Assembly (NCBI GenBank): GCA_023525715.1
Contig: CM042010.1
Location: 65,228,966 to 65,292,965 of the forward strand
Direction: 5' to 3'
From: Cichorium intybus
Taxonomy: Eukaryota; Streptophyta; Magnoliopsida; Asterales; Asteraceae
DNA: 64,000 nucleotides
Positions 12,601-24,508 of this stretch are shown piece after piece; the stretch's first letter is position 1, and every line of letters starts with the position of its first letter. The notes below the pieces were generated by a model. It ran no database searches, was not told the DNA's origin, and saw only the letters and a list, made by a program, of their open reading frames with translations. The translations under genes were made by a program, and so were the position numbers.

Positions 12601-13629
12601 ATCAAACATACAGATTCTGACTGAACCATATCCAAGAACTGGACATGTAGTATTGTTACCCATCAACACATAGCCCTGGTTAACCTTTTCAAATGTGTAA
12701 AACCAACTTTTGTTGTGAAACATATGAAAAGTACAACCAGAGTCGAGTATCCAATCACCAGTGGAATCCAGTTTATCTGAATAAACTATCAAGAGTTCTC
12801 CAATACATTCGACCTCTGCTACATCGGCTTCACCCGAAGTGCTAGCTTGTTTACCATTTGCTGCCGCCTTCTCTTTTTCTTTATTCTTCAACTTGAAACA
12901 TTCTTCAAGCACATGTCCCTTCTTGTGACAATAGTTGCAAAACTTTCGTTTGCCTTTAGATTTGGATCTGGTTCTGTTGGAAGATTGAGAAGTTCTACTT
13001 CTCTCTGTTGTTCTTCCTCTGGCATTTAAACCTTCGGCTTTAGCATCATCTGAACCACCACCGGTAATATATTTCATCTTCTCTTTAGAATCCAAAGCTG
13101 TAAAGACTTCATCTAAAATAAGAGTGTCACGACTGTAGATGATCGTATCACGAAAATGGCAATAGGATTCGGGCAACGATGACAGCAAAAATAAAGCTAA
13201 GTCTTCGTCTTCATATTGAACATCCATATTCTCTAAGTTATTTATTAACTCTTTGAATGTGGACAAATGTTCAGCTAATGAGCCTCCTTCTAACATCTTG
13301 AGATTGAACAACCGTTGCTTTAGATGCAACTTGTTCGGTAAGCTCTTTGTCATCAATAACTGTTCGAACTTCAGCCACAAAGAAGCCGCCGACGTTTCTT
13401 TTAGAACATCTTGTAAAACATCGTTTGACAAATGCAAACGAATTTGAGATAAAGCCTTCAGATCTTTCATCTCCTTTTCTTCTTCGGTCCATGTATTGGG
13501 CATCCTTTCGAAGCCCAAGAGCGCCTTATGTAAATCCATCTGTATGAGAATATCTCTCATCTTTACTTGCCACAGCGGAAATCGGGTATTCCGATCCAGC
13601 AGCGGAATATCGTATTTCACTGAAGACAT
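9627..13629 (-). pseudogene. Copia-1 gag-pol polyprotein, broken
   Basis: One frame runs from the Met at 13,629 with the elements of a Copia polyprotein. Gag includes a CX2CX4HX4C zinc knuckle (about residues 231-244). The aspartic protease has its DSG near residue 296. The integrase has the HHCC region with LWHLRLGH and a catalytic D..D..E (DLWGP, RTDNG, GVAERMNR). The reverse transcriptase has YVDD at 10,579-10,593, and RNase H follows. Three lesions break it. A single TAG at 12,508-12,510 lies between protease and integrase in the same frame. A TGA at 10,045-10,047 lies at the start of RNase H. A frameshift at about 9,828-9,836 precedes the RNase H tail, which ends at 9,627. All catalytic residues I checked are present, so the breaks look recent. 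Confidence 0.93.
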
Positions 13630-13680
13630 GATTTATTACTTGATAAAATGATCCCAACAAGCTAATATCAAAACCCGGAT

Positions 13681-13692
13681 GCTCTGATACCA
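13681..13692 (-). promoter_or_regulatory. Copia-1 primer-binding site (tRNA-iMet)
   Basis: The minus strand reads TGGTATCAGAGC two bases inside the 5' LTR, the standard plant Copia site complementary to initiator-Met tRNA. Confidence 0.92.
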
Positions 13693-13694
13693 AT

Positions 13695-14204
13695 TGTTGT
13701 AAAATACGACGGATCCGAATTGACTTTAGACAATATTAGCTCAATGCGGAATGGGATCAAAATTATCAAACAATAATAATCACAACGAAATACGAATGAA
13801 GTAAATAAAATAGAGACACGAGGATTTACGTGGAAAACCCAAATCGGGAAAAACCACGGGCGGAGGAAGCCGAGAACCAATTCACTATATTGTGCGGTGT
13901 TTACAAAACATTTGGAGAATATAAAAAATACAAAGAGTTTATAAAACTCTTATGTATTAACAAGAAGAGAAGATTGAGATGTTTTGGTGTTGGTATTTTG
14001 AGATGGTTTTCTATCCTATTTATAAGATTTTGGTTACATGCCATTTTAGAAGAAATTTCTTATGAACAAAAATTCTGCATGCCATTTAAAGAAAATGGCT
14101 CATGTGTTGAAACTTTCTGCATGCCAATGTTGGAAACTCTTTTGTTCACATGGGCATTAAGCAGCCTTTTGGTTTACTTGGTCAATTTGAAGACATATTC
14201 TTCA
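13695..14204 (-). repeat. Copia-1 5' LTR
   Basis: A 510-bp repeat with TG..CA ends, upstream of gag on the minus strand. A TATAAATA core promoter lies at 14,017-14,024. Differences from the 3' LTR are scattered single bases. Confidence 0.95.
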
Positions 14205-14947
14205 CATTCATTCTATGAATGTTCTAAATGCATATTTTTGGGAGAATATGTTAATTGTTAGTTTTATTAAGACGTTGAGAAGTACATATTCTCGAAGAAT
14301 TCAAATTTCGTATACAAATATCACAATAACCATTTGGTAAGAATGGTTGTGTACGTTACCCGCTTGAAAATTTTATACAGTATGGATATGAGACTCGAGT
14401 CTCATGTAAAAATATTTCAAGTAATTCTCTGAGAATTAGGACTACATAAATAGATTTAAATAAATACAAGTTTGAATAATTTTTTGTGTATATATTTGAG
14501 AGGAAGTAATGAATTTTGAAAAATTATACAGAACTGTAGTAATGTTTTAGGAGCATATTCATTGTTGGTCATGCTAGGATAACTATTAATCAGACTAGGA
14601 TAACTGTTAGTCTTTAAAATTCTCATAATATAATTCCAATTCTCCATAAGCCAAATATCCTATGAATGTTATAAATAAATAGTTATCTGAGAATTTGTTA
14701 ACTTTTAGTCATACTAAGACTTTGAAAACTAAATATTCTCGAAGAATCTACTTTTCATATACATATGTTGATTCCGACTATACACATTCTTGAATAATTG
14801 ACTTTGAAAACAACATATAATGTGAGATTTGGCTATTCAAATAATTAACTTTACGTATACTTTGAAAACTAAATATTCTCGGAGGAATTGACTTTCGAAA
14901 CTATTATACATATTACCACCCATTCTCTGATAATGCTTCCTAATGAT
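14205..14947. repeat. Degenerate ATTCTC-GAGAAT repeat region
   Basis: This is the right-hand continuation of the site into which Copia-1 inserted. The phrase TTTGAAAACTAAATATTCTC appears twice (about 14,723 and 14,860), followed by GAAGAATC or GGAGGAATT. Another phrase, TTAAAATTCTCATAATATAATTC followed by TTCTCCATAA (about 14,615-14,650), matches the left flank of Copia-1 at 8,900-8,935. No gene is visible. Confidence 0.6.
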
Positions 14948-14952
14948 AAAAT

Positions 14953-15613
14953 TGATATGATTTAGGTAAAACAAAATAAACTTAAAACTCTTAAGTTCAC
15001 AAGCAACTTAAAGGATCTATGCTTTCATTATTGAACCTATACCTAAGAAAAGAGTATATGATTACATACATTATTGTTATTGTAGTACATAACAAGATTC
15101 CTTCTTTGTAGATCTCTTGGAAGCAAGCACCACAAATGCCGTGCCTCTAATGGTTCACACCCAAAAGTCCAAACAATTAGGTTAATAAGAAAAGCTCGCT
15201 ACAAAACCTTAGAGAATGATTATAGATTCCGCTTGAAAGAGAAGAGAAAAACCCAGAGGAATGTCTACTCTGAATTGGCGCAGAAAATGTGATGCCAAGG
15301 AGGGGTATTTATAGCCTCAATGGTGATTAATGATAAACCTTGGAGATAAGTCTTATTTTAATTTAAACCGGATAAACCTTTTATCATTAAATTAAAAACC
15401 TTTAGTTGCCATATATAGTTGGTGAAATTAAGGTTCATATCCCCTTAATTTCGTCCAACATTATCTCCCTACATTATCCATTGCTCAACTATTGAACAAG
15501 TACAATTCAACCCCTGCACTTTTCATTAATTCAAATTAGTTCCAATTAATTCTAATTAATTCCAAACCAGTTTCTAATTAATTTATCGTCATATAATAAA
15601 TTAATAAACCATT

Positions 15614-15672
<59 letters not shown>

Positions 15673-15781
15673 ATTAACCTTAATTCTATTTGGACTAGTG
15701 AAAACAGCCCAAAAGGGCTATGCTACCATCAATTCAAGTATATATCAATTATATTTATGGGCTTAGACACCTAATCCAACA
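14953..15781 (-). mobile_element. Solo LTR of the Copia-2/element A family
   Basis: The segment starts TGATATGATT and ends CACCTAATCCAACA on the plus strand. It has perfect 5-bp target duplications, AAAAT at 14,948-14,952 and 15,782-15,786. Its minus-strand start, TGTTGGATTAGGTGTCTAAG, is shared with the Copia-2 and element A LTRs. It also has their GGCTATAAA-type promoter (TATAAATA at 15,306-15,313). No internal sequence follows, so this is a solo LTR left by LTR-LTR recombination. Confidence 0.9.
15618..15669. repeat. (CT)n microsatellite in solo LTR
   Basis: A CT array of about 52 bp within the solo Copia LTR. Confidence 0.95.
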
Positions 15782-15786
15782 AAAAT

Positions 15787-17081
<1,295 letters not shown>

Positions 17082-17082
17082 G

Positions 17083-17094
17083 TGGTATCAGAGC
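17083..17094 (+). promoter_or_regulatory. Element A primer-binding site (tRNA-iMet)
   Basis: TGGTATCAGAGC lies one base after the LTR. Confidence 0.9.
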
Positions 17095-18300
17095 CAGGTT
17101 TGGCTGTTTTCTAATTGAATTGCTATAATTGTTATCCTTAGATTTAGGGTTTATAGAAACTAAATCCTAAAAGAAGGCTTAATCAAAATTAGTGCTAGGG
17201 TTTTCGAAACCCTAGCCTCCCCCCCTCTATCTGTGATTTCTTGTGCTAGGGTTTAGAAGGTTTTCTATTTTTGGTAATTGTGATTATTTAATAAATGGAA
17301 ACCTTAAACCCACTTAATTGCTATTTTCGAGATTTAGGGTTTTAAGATAGGATTAAATTAATTTGATTAATTTGTGATGCCTATCTAGATTTAATTAATT
17401 TAATTAATTGTTTAATTAAAAGATAAATTAAATCATTTAAAGGTTTAAATTTAATTTTAAAATTAATAGTTAATTTTTCGAAAATTAAATAGATAAACCA
17501 GAAATATTTTAAAGGCTTAAAATACATCTTATATATATTATAATTAAAAGTTAATATTATATGTATAATATAAAATTGGTTAGTCAAATCAATAGTAGGC
17601 CTCATTCACGAAGCTGATCTATAAGGAGACTGCCTATAAAATGGCGGTTTAATGGGTGTCCATTCTCACCCACCGCTCTCTTGATCAGTGGAGGGTCGTT
17701 AGCCGAACGGGTTTGATAGGACCGCTTAATCTCACTAAAAGGATAATGTTATTAATCAAAGTACTAGAACAATTTCATAAAATCCCAATATAGTTACTTT
17801 AGGAAAAATGTGAATAGATGCTAATCCATGAAATTGCACATTGCACTTTATAAGACATTAGTGGAGCGTGTGTGGTTTACCGACACACTAATAGGGGCTC
17901 ATAAAGAGTTGCAATGGGTTTCTCAATTTTATCATTGTTGATGGAGCGTGTGTGGTTTACCAGCACATCAATTAGAGATGATAATTGACTTTGAGAGTAC
18001 CAAGCTAATTTGCATGGTTATTCACATCTAGTTTGTGATCCTCGGCATCCAAGTCACAAACAGTAGAGCATATCCGAGATTAAACATGCCATTGAACAGT
18101 TCAATGAATCTCACAGATCTAGGAATTTCATAAGATGAAATTGATAAATGTTTATCTACCTTAATGACCATTATGTTGTGATTACGACATCCCTCTTCAC
18201 ACCATAGTTGGGGTATTTTGGATCCTAGGCTTGTTAAATAATAAATTGGGTAATTATTTAAAAGGATTAATTAAACTAATAAATTATGTTTAATTTATAT
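17095..18300 (+). other. Element A leader (untranslated)
   Basis: About 1.2 kb without coding capacity lies between the primer site and gag. It contains two copies of GGAGCGTGTGTGGTTTACC (17,873 and 17,943) set in conserved surroundings that also occur in the Copia-2 leader. It also has a stretch resembling GTGATCCTCGGCATCC shared with Copia-2. Its position between primer site and gag is where retroelement packaging or dimerisation signals usually lie. Confidence 0.65.
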
Positions 18301-18992
18301 ATGTCTAAATATAGTGTCAATTCTCATCCTTCACCCATTTCTGAGAGCCTCAGAAAGCACCTGTTAAATATGGAAAGGCTGACTGGCCTGAACTATAAGG
18401 AATGGCTTCGCAATTGGAGACTGGTTCTTGTATTGCTCGCAAGCTAGATCTCATTGAGTATCCGCTCCCCGTTCCACCGAAACATGTCATCACTCATAGA
18501 TTTTATGATGAGCATGACTTCTTAATTGATGAATCCGAGGAAGTTCGTAATCTCATGCTATTGACCATTGACCCCGAGTTCCGTAGGGATTTTGAATTCC
18601 TAGGGCCATATGAGTTAATACAACTGGTTGAGGAAACGTTCCAAGAACCGGTTGAAGAGGAACGAGCTAGGATCTTCAAAAGACTTGCATAGTGCAAGCT
18701 AAAAGAAGGAAGTAGCATCGATTCGCATATTCTCAAGATTGAAGGATACATAGACAAATTGTACAAACTTGGTCACCCATTTAATCAGGAGATGAGTGTT
18801 AACATCATACTCGCCTCACTGACTAGAAGGTACGATCTGTTTATTCAGACGTATAGAAAGGGAAACCAGAAAAACACTCTAATGGAAATGCGTTCAATGT
18901 TGACTTTATATGAGTCACTCATTGAGAGGCATAGTTCCACTGATTTGGCTACTTCTGGATTGAGTCCAGTGAGGAGACGCAGCAAGAGATGA
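18301..18992 (+). pseudogene. Element A gag, broken
   Basis: The frame opens with ATG at 18,301 and soon reads MERLTGLNYKEWLRNWRLV, the N-terminal signature of Copia Gag proteins of the UBN2/Retrotran_gag type. A one-base shift at about 18,430-18,450 moves the reading to the frame that gives RKLDLIEYPLPVPP. A TAG at 18,690-18,692 breaks that frame. The reading then continues in the same frame through KIEGYIDKLYKLGHPF and LIERHSS to a stop at 18,990-18,992. The conserved Gag region is nearly full length, but no zinc knuckle or protease follows. This suggests pol was lost before the element was interrupted. Confidence 0.85.
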
Positions 18993-20346
18993 TCCAGATC
19001 GTCTGGACATGTTCTAAGATGTCTCAAACTGGGAATCCATAGGATCGGATACAGTCCATAATTCCTTGATACATGATGTGATCTCCAGCTCATGTAGTTT
19101 TGAAGTTTAGTTAGATATTATGATCTTGTTATTCGCTTACTAGATGCGTGCAACATTGTCTGTCATATAGTACATTGTTCGAGGATATTTTGATTTTAAT
19201 AAAAGGGTTGATTTTCTTTTAATACGTGTTTGTTTAAATTATCCTTGAAATGTTGTATGAGTGTGTTAATTGCATGAATGGTAATAACTTAAATGTTGAT
19301 ACATCTAAAGTGTTTGGATTCATGAATTGTGTCCTCTATGATTGTTAAAGTAAATTTTATAAGGATCAATTCAACCAAAGGTCCAGTTAGACAGGACTTT
19401 GGAATAATTTGACTTAGAGTCACATGATGAATTGAGTTCTAAATAAAATCATCTGTGGCAAGAAATGAATCACCCAAAGATCCAATGGATAGGATTTTGG
19501 AATCAGTTGACTTAGAGTCAGGTGATGATTGTATATATTGAACAAAATTAACAAAGTCATAAATTTACATAGAGATGTAAAGGGCATTAAGATGAGCAAT
19601 GGACACACTAGTTACTATGTATTGCTCGAGTCTTGGAACAAAACACAATTAGTTATACTTTATAATAATTTTCCAATTAGTTTGACAAATATGGCTTCGC
19701 TTATCAGAATAAGTGATTGATTGAAACCTTGAACTGTTCAAGGACTTCAAAGGAAGTATAAGATCAACAGAACCTGAGTGACAACATAAACTGAGAAAAT
19801 GTTTCATAGTTTATTCTCTTCCAATAACATTAATGGTTATAATGTGTCTTATGGAAGATGATGGAGCATTGGTCGAAATAGTTCGATCTTCGATGTATAA
19901 GATACACTTCCAATTAATTTTTTGATGAATTGAATATTCAACCAGTCATAGAAACCATATTCCGACCACATCTTAGACTAAGTAGGTTTTGCAGACACTG
20001 TCTGAAATGTAAAGTTGGGATTGTCCCACTTGTACATAGAAAGTCCAGGGTCATGTAGCGTTCGTCCGAACCTCATGACTAGCCTGTACCTGATCAGCAA
20101 TGTCGTTTCGTTGGCTATCCCGACTATAACTGTGAAAGAAGAGTTATTTTGGAAAGGACTCATATTCTAAGGAAACAGTGAAAGTAAGAATAATCCTGAA
20201 TGAGTTCAGGATTAGCCAATTGAAAGAACCTTTAAGTCGTCACTAGGCCTTGACCAGGAATCGGATTCCTGTTAAAACTGACATACTCTTCTCTTGACCA
20301 GTAGTATTGGTCACCGTCATAAGTAGTTATGATCTGGGTGACATAC
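18993..20346 (+). other. Element A non-coding interior, 5' part
   Basis: No protein domain is visible. A phrase of about 55 bp containing GACTTAGAGTCA recurs at about 19,378 and 19,473, so the region holds degenerate tandem duplications. The last five bases (CATAC, 20,342-20,346) are the left target copy of Gypsy-1. Confidence 0.6.
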
Positions 20347-21307
20347 TGACACGCCTTGGTTGTCGTGCAGTCAAAAATAATAAAACCTCACTCTCACTAG
20401 TACAGTGGTAGTCAGGGTCGATCCACAGGAGTTTCGTGGTCAAGATAAGATGATAGCTTGCCAACTGTAGTGTCACCCTACAGCCGGAGGAACTAACTTC
20501 TACTTTCCCAAAAACAATCCAAAAACACAATTTCAAACCAAATCCAAAACAAAGGATAAACTAAATGAAACTTAAACTCAAACCTAACCTAGATTGCTTA
20601 CTGAAATCAGAAATCAGATTCAAAATCAGAAACAATAAAGATCAATCCAAAAGCATTCAAATACCAAAATACCGAAAACATCAATAGACATGGAACCGAA
20701 TGATTACTTGCATAAACTTCAGATCCAGAACATCCAAAATAGTAACAATGAAATTTCAGAAACTTTAACCTAATGCTAATGGTTGTCACACCCAAAAAAA
20801 CTAAGCTACAAGCTTTAAACAACTAAACTAAAACTAAAAGTAAAGTGAAAACATAAAAATACCACAATGGGCTGCTAAAATCTTGAAACTTGAGTCAAAG
20901 TAGCCGTAAGTCCACCTTAGGGTCTGATCTTCGCCTCCGAAATTCGACCTAGAAGTCTCTATTTATAGTTGTGGAAAATAGCAAACCGTGCCGCGCAGAG
21001 CTGATAACCGCGGCGCGCGTAGTGCCTTATCCCCGTTTTCTCGCAGTTTAAATTCTTCCACCGCCTCATCTCTTTGACTTGGCGCGTCGCGCACGTGTGC
21101 AATCCACGGCGCGATTGTTCAGACGACTGAAATTGATTTTATCTTCAAAACCTCTTCATTTTCCATGCGTTTAACCCCTGATTGTAACTTTTCTTTGCAA
21201 ACAAGCACTGACACAAAAAGTGAGAATACCAAGGCATATATGATATATTTTCACCAAGAATAGGGCTAAAAAACGACTAAAATACTTGATATTACTAGGC
21301 GTTGTCA
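20347..21307 (-). repeat. Gypsy-1 3' LTR
   Basis: 961 bp, TG..CA. It carries TATAAATA (minus) at 20,960-20,967 and GC-rich words such as CCGCGGCGCGCG and GGCGCGTCGCGCACG between about 20,985 and 21,120. Confidence 0.93.
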
Positions 21308-21326
21308 AACACCCCACACTTGTGCC
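21308..21326 (-). promoter_or_regulatory. Gypsy-1 polypurine tract
   Basis: The minus strand reads AAGTGTGGGGTGTT immediately before the 3' LTR, almost the same as the tract of Gypsy-2. Confidence 0.8.
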
Positions 21327-22329
21327 TTGCTTGTCCCCAAGCAAGAGAGTTTTTAACAGATTTTAGCTAAGACTCAAACAATTTTTGAACGTGTTCAATT
21401 TCAAAGCTTATTGCCTCAGGAGTTAAATTGAAATAGTTTGTGAAAACATAACCAGAATATTCTTTGGAATTCATGACTTTCTAAAGAACCCTTGATTACA
21501 AATTTTCTGTCCACAATGAAGTGTACGTACTCATTCAGATTCTAAAGGCCATTAAAAGAGTATCCATGACTTTCGATGTTGTCCGTGTAACGAGCTTTCA
21601 GAAATACCATCCCAGACCAGACGATCTTAGCTGGCAAGGTGCACAAGTCCCACCCATTTTAAGCTTACCGGCTCGAACAACAAATGCCACTGATTGACAG
21701 TCACTTCCTAAATTCAAATCCTAAAATACTCCAATCTTATAACTCCTAAAACTCAACATATTTGACTAAACTCATAGCATGATAACAACTAAATAGTATT
21801 TCTTGAAAAATACCAAAGCTATAACATTCACAAACTATTCGTTTCAAAATTACAATCTTTTAAAAATTTTGAAAATTTGCTAAATTTTTTTAAAAATTGA
21901 TCATTTCCCGCAAAAATTTCAAAAAATACTCTTTCGACCGTCCACACCCCACACTTAAAACCGTACAACGTCCCCGTTGTACAAAATTATTTCAAAACAA
22001 GGGAGAAAGAGTTACCCCTTAAACGGTTGACTGCTTGATAGAACTCGGTTGTCACAGGTTACAAAAACACGAACATTTCACGCTTCAAATTCCAGGAGTT
22101 GTGGCGCAACAGTAAAATACGTCGGTGATCATGGCAAGTGGAGGGGGCATAATGACCCCACACTTGCCTGAAACAACTCCTCTAGAGATTCTCCATTTGG
22201 GTATTACATGAATCACTCACAAACACATTAAATGCAAACAGAAACAAACAACTAAAATATGAAATTTGTGTGTTGCGGATGACTGCGGCGCATGATGGCA
22301 CGGCGCGCGTCGTAGTAATTACGAGATGT
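21327..22329 (-). other. Gypsy-1 3' untranslated region, distal part
   Basis: Non-coding. Text at about 21,480-21,610 is the reverse complement of the Gypsy-2 3' region at about 33,210-33,360, for example CGAAAGTCATGGA and CGAAAGCTCGTTACACGG, so the two elements are relatives. A perfect 8-bp inverted repeat, GTACAACG/CGTTGTAC, lies at about 21,963-21,983. GC words occur near 22,270-22,315. Gypsy-2 splits this region after 22,329. Confidence 0.7.
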
Positions 22330-23991
22330 TGATATTGCCTAATTTATACATATATTTCGGGCAATATCGAGTGCTTAAACATGTGTTTTTGGTATTATCT
22401 AAAGATAAAAGATACTTATAACGCCAAAATTACCAAAACTCAGGAAAATAGCTTTGCGGATAAAGAAGGAGCTGAATTCGAGCTTAAAAGTGATCAAATG
22501 AAGTGAGATGACATTGTTGGAGTGAAGGAGCTGGATATAGAGATTTTTGAGCGTAAAACAGACGAAAAAGCTCAACTGGAGCCATATCGCGACCCCATAT
22601 GCTGACAAGATGGTGACACTTTGCTGACCAAGGAATCGCATCTGACTGAAGATCGCGACCCGATCACCCTTGGGATCGCGACGCGATTGCCTCACCAACT
22701 ATTTTCCAATGATCGGGCATAATCATCAAAACTACTACGCTCCACTCGTCGGGCCATACACCACTAGCAAAAAGAATGCATTTAAAAGATCGCGACGCGA
22801 CCTATGTTGGATCGTGACGCAATGATGTCTGAAACAGGAACTATAAATAGAGGCCTTCTCCTCTTCTTTTAGAATAGACCATAGAGAGCAAGGAAACTAT
22901 AGTTCAGATATATATTCGTGTATTTATCATTTTTACATGTTATTGAGAGTGATTTTCATAACAAGAAGGAGTTAAGGTCTTCATTATAAGCAAGGATTCA
23001 TCGATTGTAAACCGGTTGGTATCTTTTATCATGTCTTCTTCATATTGTTGTTGTACATTTGATACCATGCTAGGCTAAATCCCTGTAACTTTTGCCTAGG
23101 AGATGTTGATTCATTAATATAAACATGTGTTGATTTAGTTCTTGATTCGAGTTTAACATTGGTTAGGATATATAACTTGCATGCTATACATATTAAATGA
23201 GATTAGGGTTTATATTCTTGATAACCATCTTCATGTGATTAAGGTTTATTGACCATTTAAACCTATTGATTATATGAACCGAATGATGTGTAATTGACAA
23301 TTATATATCGTTGGACTAGTTATTGGCCATTTAACTAGGAAGGTTGTCTAAGTTATGAACTTGATTAGTGAAATAAAACTTATATCACATTTAATTACAA
23401 CTCATGACCATTGATTGTATGAACATATTGCTATGACCATTAGGATATGGACTATGTTTGCATGCTAGCTTATATAAATATTTCATGACTATAAGTTGTT
23501 TAGTTACATGACCATTGTGCTATAATAACTTAAAAGTCACTAGAATTGGTGAATTGACCATAGGATCCTATACTTAATGCAACCTATTTAAACTCATTGC
23601 ACATAATCAAAAACTAGTCAACCTAAGTTTATATGAATCAACAAATCCTAGGTGAAAGTTTGCTTTGTTATTATTTGATCATACCATATCTCTATTGTTG
23701 TGTTATTACAACCATAGCATATCTTTAGTTTATCTCTTTTATAAATATTCCAAAACTTGGTTTTACGAGTTTTCACTAAAACTCGCCCTAAAACTGTTTG
23801 ATTAAGAATTGCAAACTCTAAGTTAGTTAACAACTCCCTGTGGAAATTCGATACCTTTACTTACCAAAACTATACTATTAAATGATCGAGTAATGGTTGC
23901 TCGTAAGTCTAATAGTCAAATAATAAGGTAAATAAATGGATTAAGACTTAAATGACATAACAACTACAAGTGAGTTGTTTTGACGACAACA
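22330..23991 (+). repeat. Gypsy-2 5' LTR
   Basis: 1,662 bp with TG..CA ends. The core promoter TATAAATA is at 22,842-22,849. Five copies of the ATCGCGACSC word lie just upstream of it (about 22,585, 22,651, 22,673, 22,788 and 22,810). Confidence 0.95.
22842..22849 (+). promoter_or_regulatory. TATA box, Gypsy-2 5' LTR
   Basis: TATAAATA directly downstream of the cluster of GC-rich words. Confidence 0.6.
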
Positions 23992-23997
23992 AGTTTT

Positions 23998-24015
23998 TGG
24001 CGCCGTTGCTGGGGA
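23998..24015 (+). promoter_or_regulatory. Gypsy-2 primer-binding site (tRNA-Asp type)
   Basis: TGGCGCCGTTGCTGGGGA lies six bases after the LTR. It matches the 3' end of plant tRNA-Asp apart from one base and is the usual Athila/Tat primer site. Confidence 0.85.
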
Positions 24016-24508
24016 GTTATTCAATTAATTTTATTGTTTACAATTGTTAATCAATCGATCCTTTTTACGGTTTTTACCGTGGGAAGTTGAAATTTCAAGT
24101 TGATTCAAATCTTTCATATGCTTCTCTTGTTTCTTTGCTAAATAATTTCAAGACCTGCTTGCAATTTATTCAGTTATGTCAAACTAAATTGATTATCGGT
24201 CCAACTATAATGCTAGTAATTCTACTTAAGAGAACGGTGTCAGAATAGACAGATTTGGTCTGGTTGTTGGATTTTCGAAAGGTCATTGACCGAAAGAGTC
24301 CTGCCTCCTTACTGTCCTGCCTGGCCGGTCTTTATTTGATAGTCAACGCATTATAGTATATTTGATAAGATATTCAGTTTTTTATAACTAATTGATTACA
24401 TAAAGGTTTAGAAAGGTTTCAAATTTTTATTTTTTTTATTTTTATATTAAAAAAAAGGGGGGTGCAACCAACTTGAGTGTAGTTTCTTCTAATTCTTGTG
24501 TACGGTGT
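24016..24508 (+). other. Gypsy-2 leader
   Basis: About 490 bp of untranslated sequence between the primer site and the gag start. No separate feature is seen. Confidence 0.6.

Larger units (their letters stand above)
8944..14204 (-). mobile_element. Copia-1: complete Ty1/Copia retrotransposon (Tork/Tnt1-like)
   Basis: Two 510-bp LTRs bound a 5.26-kb element with a perfect 5-bp target duplication, CATTC, at 8,939-8,943 and 14,205-14,209. The minus strand carries a tRNA-iMet primer site, gag, protease, integrase, reverse transcriptase, RNase H and a polypurine tract in the Copia order. The LTRs differ at about nine positions by my count (near 1.8 %), so the insertion is young. Three coding lesions nonetheless exist. 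The opening of gag (SSVKYDIPLLDRNTRFPLWQ) fits the Tnt1/Tork lineage. Confidence 0.96.
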
